Positions 58,101-64,000 of a DNA stretch of 64,000 nucleotides are shown piece after piece. Positions within the stretch are counted from its first letter, which is position 1; each line of letters begins with the position of its first letter. A model generated the notes under the pieces. The model saw nothing but the letters and a program-made list of their open reading frames with translations, searched no databases and was not told the origin of the DNA. The stretch is from the NCBI GenBank assembly GCA_944474755.1, contig OX104113.1:25176432-25240431 (forward strand), read 5' to 3'. The translations under genes were made by a program, and so were the position numbers. This stretch comes from Limnoperna fortunei. Lineage: Eukaryota > Mollusca > Bivalvia > Mytilida > Modiolidae.

Positions 58101-61100
58101 GGGGAAAGTTGTTTAATGCATTCAAATGCAGCATTTGACATCAAAAACACATATTTTATGCTAGGCTTAAGTCTCTTAGCCGAAATTTTTTGCTTTGACC
58201 TCTTTTCAGCCAAATTGAATTTTTGGGGTTTTAAGCAATTTAGTATGTTGTATCCATGAATGACATCGCCTTTGTTGAATTTGAATGCAGTTGGCTTTAA
58301 TGGGACTGCTTCTGACATACGAACATGAAAAAGGAGTCACCAAGTATTATCATAGCTAGCTATAGTCTGTTTCAAAAATGTGGTTTTTTCACAGATTCTA
58401 CGAAAAATTCGTTTTCGGCCTTAAGATCTTTATTCGAGAAAAAATGTTGAAGAAGAAAGTTATCCCAGAATTGACTCGTGTACAAAATATACAAATAACG
58501 ACTGAAAACAAGTACAATAACTCGAATATTTCTAAGCAGCAACACATTATTGTCGGAAAACATGATGAAAAATGCGATTAATTTTGATAGAGGGTGGCCT
58601 CCAGAAAATTCAAACGAACAAACAACCCTTGAAGATAACTTTATTTTATTTTGGGAAACATTTGGATATTGCCTAAGGATGATACCATAACATTTTGGGC
58701 TCATTCTGACACTTCCAATGTTGCCTATAGGTTACAATTGCGCAATTATTTGTTTACATGACAACGGGAATTTTTTTACCCCAAGATAGTATGCAGAAGA
58801 AAATACACGGGGGCATCTGATTGGATGTTGGAGTTCTGAAAATAGCAAAATTAAAAATTATAAACATTATTGATTGAAAATGTTCGATATTTGGACGGAA
58901 ATTTTTACGAGCCTTGAAAATTGAGCTTAAAACGATTAAAGAGGGAGGTTAGAAATTGTGTCAGTGCCATTTAAATGTCATTATTTCAACCAAAATTTTC
59001 GGTCATTTTTGCTGCATGACCTATACTTTCTTATTTGTTAATAATGAAGTTTTTCATTTCAATTTACACAAAAAACTGTTTTCCGGGGGTAAATTTTTGA
59101 GGTTTTTCGCACAAAGGAACTAAATTGCCAGGGGTACCATATGGGAAATGCATTGTAAATAATTGCGCTTTTGTAACCTATATGGAACTGAGATTTCTTC
59201 CAGAATACTTTATTTATTGACCCATTTTTAATTCTAAAATTTGAATTCGTCACAGAATGTCAAGTTATGTATAAATTGTTTATTAATAACGATTTGTTAA
59301 AAAATTATAGTCTGTTTCTAAAATATAAGTATTTATTCATGGGAAATCTAGGGTGGGCTACTATGACGAGCTTGTGCGGTGTTCTAGGTAAAAATTGTTG
59401 CTGACGTTTTTGGGGAAAGTTGTTTAATGCATTCAAATGCAGCATTTGACATCAAAAACACATATTTTATGCTAGGCTTAAGTCTCTTAGCCGAAATTTT
59501 TTGCTTTGACCTCTTTTCAGCCAAATTGAATTTTTGGGGTTTTAAGCAATTTAGTATGTTGTATCCATGAATGACATCGCCTTTGTTGAATTTGAATGCA
59601 GTTGGCTTTAATGGGACTGCTTCTGACATACGAACATGAAAAAGGAGTCACCAAGTATTATCATAGCTAGCTATAGTCTGTTTCAAAAATGTGGTTTTTT
59701 CACAGATTCTACGAAAAATTCGTTTTCGGCCTTAAGATCTTTATTCGAGAAAAAATGTTGAAGAAGAAAGTTATCCCAGAATTGACTCGTGTACAAAATA
59801 TACAAATAACGACTGAAAACAAGTACAATAACTCGAATATTTCTAAGCAGCAACACATTATTGTCGGAAAACATGATGAAAAATGCGATTAATTTTGATA
59901 GAGGGTGGCCTCCAGAAAATTAAAACGAACAAACAACCCTTGAAGATAACTTTATTTTATTTTGGGAAACATTTGGATATTGCCTAAGGATGATACCATA
60001 ACATTTTGGGCTCATTCTGACACTTCCAATGTTGCCTATAGGTTACAATTGCGCAATTATTTGTTTACATGACAACGGGAATTTTTTTACCCCAAGATAG
60101 TATGCAGAAGAAAATACACGGGGGCATCTGATTGGATGTTGGAGTTCTGAAAATAGCAAAATTAAAAATTATAAACATTATTGATTGAAAATGTTCGATA
60201 TTTGGACGGAAATTTTTACGAGCCTTGAAAATTGAGCTTAAAACGATTAAAGAGGGAGGTTAGAAATTGTGTCAGTGCCATTTAAATGTCATTATTTCAA
60301 CCAAAATTTTCGGTCATTTTTGCTGCATGACCTATACTTTCTTATTTGTTAATAATGAAGTTTTTCATTTCAATTTACACAAAAAACTGTTTTCCGGGGG
60401 TAAATTTTTGAGGTTTTTCGCACAAAGGAACTAAATTGCCAGGGGTATTATATGGGAAATGCATTGTAAATAATTGCGCTTTTGTAACCTATATGGAACT
60501 GAGATTTCTTCCAGAATACTTTATTTATTGACCCATTTTTAATTCTAAAATTTGAATTCGTCACAGAATGTCAAGTTATGTATAAATTGTTTATTAATAA
60601 CGATTTGTTAAAAAATTATAGTCTGTTTCTAAAATATAAGTATTTATTCATGGGAAATCTAGGGTGGGCTACTATGACGAGCTTGTGCGGTGTTCTAGGT
60701 AAAAATTGTTGCTGACGTTTTTGGGGAAAGTTGTTTAATGCATTCAAATGCAGCATTTGACATCAAAAACACATATTTTATGCTAGGCTTAAGTCTCTTA
60801 GCCGAAATTTTTTGCTTTGACCTCTTTTCAGCCAAATTGAATTTTTGGGTTTTAAGCAATTTAGTATGTTGTATCCATGAATGACGTCGCCTTTGTTGAA
60901 TTTGAATGCAGTTGGCTTTAATGGGACTGCTTCTGACATACGAACATGAAAAAGGAGTCACCAAGTATTATCATAGCTAGCTATAGTCTGTTTCAAAAAT
61001 GTGGTTTTTCACAGATTCTACGAAAAATTCGTTTTCGGCCTTAAGATCTTTATTCGAGAAAAAATGTTGAAGAAGAAAGTTATCCCAGAATTGACTCGTG

Positions 61101-61349
61101 TACAAAATATACAAATAACGACTGAAAACAAGTACAATAACTCGAATATTTCTAAGCAGCAACACATTATTGTCGGAAAACATGATGAAAAATGCGATTA
61201 ATTTTGATAGAGGGTGGCCTCCAGAAAATTCAAACGAACAAACAACCCTTGAAGATAACTTTATTTTATTTTGGGAAACATTTGGATATTGCCTAAGGAT
61301 GATACCATAACATTTTGGGCTCATTCTGACACTTCCAATGTTGCCTATA
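52181..61349. repeat. Satellite units 13-19, higher-order pattern
   Basis: Units 13 and 16 share TTCCGGGGTAAA (one G fewer) and TTGTTTTGTAATAACG. Units 14, 17 and 18 share GTGGTTTTTTCAC (one T more). Units 15 and 19 share GGGGTATTATATGGG and ATTTTTGGGTTTTAAG. Unit 15 shares GGGTTGCCTCC with unit 12. Thus 12-13-14 and 15-16-17 correspond with a period of three units, and 14-15 and 18-19 with a period of four. Confidence 0.85.
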
Positions 61350-63971
61350 GGTTACAATTGCGCAATTATTTGTTTACATGACAACGGGAATTTTTTTACC
61401 CCAAGATAGTATGCAGAAGAAAATACACGGGGGCATCTGATTGGATGTTGGAGTTCTGAAAATAGCAAAATTAAAAATTATAAACATTATTGATTGAAAA
61501 TGTTCGATATTTGGACGGAAATTTTTACGAGCCTTGAAAATTGAGCTTAAAACGATTAAAGAGGGAGGTTAGAAATTGTGTCAGTGCCATTTAAATGTCA
61601 TTATTTCAACCAAAATTTTCGGTCATTTTTTGCTGCATGACCTATACTCTCTTTTTTGTTAATAATGAAGTTTTTCATTTCAATTTACACAAAAAACTGT
61701 TTTCCGGGGGTAAATTTTTGAGGTTTTTCGCACAAAGGAACTAAATTGCCAGGGGTACCATATGAGAAATGCATTGTAAATAATTGCGCTTTTGTAACCT
61801 ATATGGAACTGAGATTTCTTCCAGAATACTTTATTTATTGACCCATTTTTAATTCTAAAATTTGAATTCGTCACAGAATGTCAAGTTATGTATAAATTGT
61901 TTATTAATAACGATTTGTTAAAAAATTATAGTCTGTTTCTAAAATATAAGTATTTATTCATGGGAAATCTAGGGTGGGCTACTATGACGAGCTTGTGCGG
62001 TGTTCTAGGTAAAAATTGTTGCTGACGTTTTTGGGGAAAGTTGTTTAATGCATTCAAATGCAGCATTTGACATCAAAAACACATATTTTATGCTAGGCTT
62101 AAGTCTCTTAGCCGAAATTTTTTGCTTTGACCTCTTTTCAGCCAAATTGAATTTTTGGGGTTTTAAGCAATTTAGTATGTTGTATCCATGAATGACATCG
62201 CCTTTGTTGAATTTGAATGCAGTTGGCTTTAATGGAACTGCTTCTGACATACGAACATGAAAAAGGAGTCACCAAGTATTATCATAGCTAGCTATAGTCT
62301 GTTTCAAAAATGTGGTTTTTCACAGATTCTACGAAAAATTCGTTTTCGGCCTTAAGATCTTTATTCGAGAAAAAATGTTGAAGAAGAAAGTTATCCCAGA
62401 ATTGACTCGTGTACAAAATATACAAATAACGACTGAAAACAAGTACAATAACTCGAATATTTCTAAGCAGCAACACATTATTGTCGGAAAACATGATGAA
62501 AAATGCGATTAATTTTGATAGAGGGTGGCCTCCAGAAAATTCAAACGAACAAACAACCCTTGAAGATAACTTTATTTTATTTTGGGAAACATTTGGATAT
62601 TGCCTAAGGATGATACCATAACATTTTGGGCTCATTCTGACACTTCCAATGTTGCCTATAGGTTACAATTGCGCAATTATTTGTTTACATGACAACGGGA
62701 ATTTTTTTACCCCAAGATAGTATGCAGAAGAAAATACACGGGGGCATCTGATTGGATGTTGGAGTTCTGAAAATAGCAAAATTAAAAATTATAAACATTA
62801 TTGATTGAAAATGTTCGATATTTGGACGGAAATTTTTACGAGCCTTGAAAATTGAGCTTAAAACGATTAAAGAGGGAGGTTAGAAATTGTGTCAGTGCCA
62901 TTTAAATGTCATTATTTCAACCAAAATTTTCGGTCATTTTTTGCTGCATGACCTATACTCTCTTTTTTGTTAATAATGAAGTTTTTCATTTCAATTTACA
63001 CAAAAAACTGTTTTCCGGGGGTAAATTTTTGAGGTTTTTCGCACAAAGGAACTAAATTGCCAGGGGTACCATATGGGAAATGCATTGTAAATAATTGCGC
63101 TTTTGTAACCTATATGGAACTGAGATTTCTTCCAGAATACTTTATTTATTGACCCATTTTTAATTCTAAAATTTGAATTCGTCACAGAATGTCAAGTTAT
63201 GTATAAATTGTTTATTAATAACGATTTGTTAAAAAATTATAGTCTGTTTCTAAAATATAAGTATTTATTCATGGGAAATCTAGGGTGGGCTACTATGACG
63301 AGCTTGTGCGGTGTTCTAGGTAAAAATTGTTGCTGACGTTTTTGGGGAAAGTTGTTTAATGCATTCAAATGCAGCATTTGACATCAAAAACACATATTTT
63401 ATGCTAGGCTTAAGTCTCTTAGCCGAAATTTTTTGCTTTGACCTCTTTTCAGCCAAATTGAATTTTTGGGGTTTTAAGCAATTTAGTATGTTGTATCCAT
63501 GAATGACATCGCCTTTGTTGAATTTGAATGCAGTTGGCTTTAATGGAACTGCTTCTGACATACGAACATGAAAAAGGAGTCACCAAGTATTATCATAGCT
63601 AGCTATAGTCTGTTTCAAAAATGTGGTTTTTCACAGATTCTACGAAAAATTCGTTTTCGGCCTTAAGATCTTTATTCGAGAAAAAATGTTGAAGAAGAAA
63701 GTTATCCCAGAATTGACTCGTGTACAAAATATACAAATAACGACTGAAAACAAGTACAATAACTCGAATATTTCTAAGCAGCAACACATTATTGTCGGAA
63801 AACATGATGAAAAATGCGATTAATTTTGATAGAGGGTGGCCTCCAGAAAATTCAAACGAACAAACAACCCTTGAAGATAACTTTATTTTATTTTGGGAAA
63901 CATTTGGATATTGCCTAAGGATGATACCATAACATTTTGGGCTCATTCTGACACTTCCAATGTTGCCTATA
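61350..63971. repeat. Satellite units 20-21, recent adjacent duplicates
   Basis: Both carry TCATTTTTTGCTGC (one T more), ACTCTCTTTTTTGTT and AATGGAACTGC, found in no other unit here. Unit 20 additionally has ATATGAGAAATG (61761). They look like a one-unit duplication. Confidence 0.88.
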
Positions 63972-64000
63972 GGTTACAATTGCGCAATTATTTGTTTACA
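63972..64000. repeat. Start of satellite unit 22, cut by the window edge
   Basis: The final 29 bases repeat the unit start GGTTACAATTGCGCAATTAT, so the array continues to the right. Confidence 0.95.

Larger units (their letters stand above)
36907..64000. repeat. Satellite DNA array, about 1,310-bp unit, 21 units plus partial 22nd
   Basis: Head-to-tail units start (at GGTTACAATTGCGC) at 36907, 38217, 39528, 40839, 42150, 43461, 44772, 46082, 47393, 48704, 50014, 51324, 52181, 53491, 54801, 56110, 57419, 58730, 60041, 61350, 62661 and 63972. Spacings are 1309-1311 bp except unit 12 (857 bp). By eye, units differ at only a few positions each, mostly homopolymer indels. Each unit is a 449-bp TIR-bounded segment followed by an 857-bp body and TATA. 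Within the body, TATAGTCTGTTTC(T/A)AAAA occurs twice, 366 bp apart. The array continues beyond the window. The true copy number may differ from the assembly. Confidence 0.97.

Noticed and set aside
36907..64000. Satellite as an rDNA, histone or other multigene cluster
   Set aside because: No rRNA, 5S, snRNA or histone-like sequence is visible in the unit, and its frames are broken by shared indels.
36907..64000. Array as CRISPR or a prokaryotic phage element
   Set aside because: The unit is 1.3 kb with no spacer variation and the surroundings are eukaryotic (LINEs, introns).

Overview
The window is AT-rich metazoan nuclear DNA, most probably from a bivalve mollusc. The organism call is inference. 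It rests on a spliced gene of the DZIP3-like HEPN type that is expanded in bivalves, and on several dispersed repeats I recognise from bivalve genomes: the GCTCACCTGACC..GGTGAGC element, the GTCCGTC-rich 'CCCCGCTC' element, and the short 'CGCCACTTTCAGCAATTTTT..GGAGGAAGCCGGAGTACCCGG' repeat. There is no bacterial or organellar content: no operons, rRNA or canonical tRNA.

Layout. 1-1.9 kb: decayed LINE reverse transcriptase. 2.4-8.2 kb: fold-back (inverted-repeat) elements, one carrying a nested TIR element. 9.0-9.45 kb: a 48-bp minisatellite, nine copies. 12.2-17.3 kb: the only convincing host gene, two exons (12243-13244 and 17215-17338, plus strand) around a 3.97-kb intron. The intron holds a SINE-like repeat, 189-bp degenerate repeats and a 5'-truncated LINE with a long (TAA)n tail. 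17.7-23.4 kb: a near-perfect palindrome, a second long LINE on the minus strand interrupted by a TA-flanked hairpin MITE, and more palindromes and short-word arrays. 24.1-28.1 kb: a local family of about 200-bp units ending in AACCCGTTTTGCAATAA, split by a bivalve dispersed element. 28.7-36.3 kb: GTCCGTC-type elements, nested fold-back and hAT-like elements (one with a perfect 8-bp target duplication), a tRNA-derived SINE candidate and an array of CTAGTCCTGG-type words.

36907-64000: a head-to-tail satellite of about 1,310 bp per unit, 21 units plus the start of a 22nd, running off the right edge. Each unit is a 449-bp segment with about 22-bp terminal inverted repeats (GGTTACAA..), flanked by TATA on both sides, joined to an 857-bp body. 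Unit 12 lacks exactly the 449-bp segment plus one TATA, which is a clean empty site. The left edge of the whole array falls exactly on the first base of that segment. Shared rare variants show three- and four-unit higher-order periodicity. This mobile-element-in-satellite organisation is the most interesting structure here. Its short ORFs look non-coding, because shared one-base indels break them in several units.
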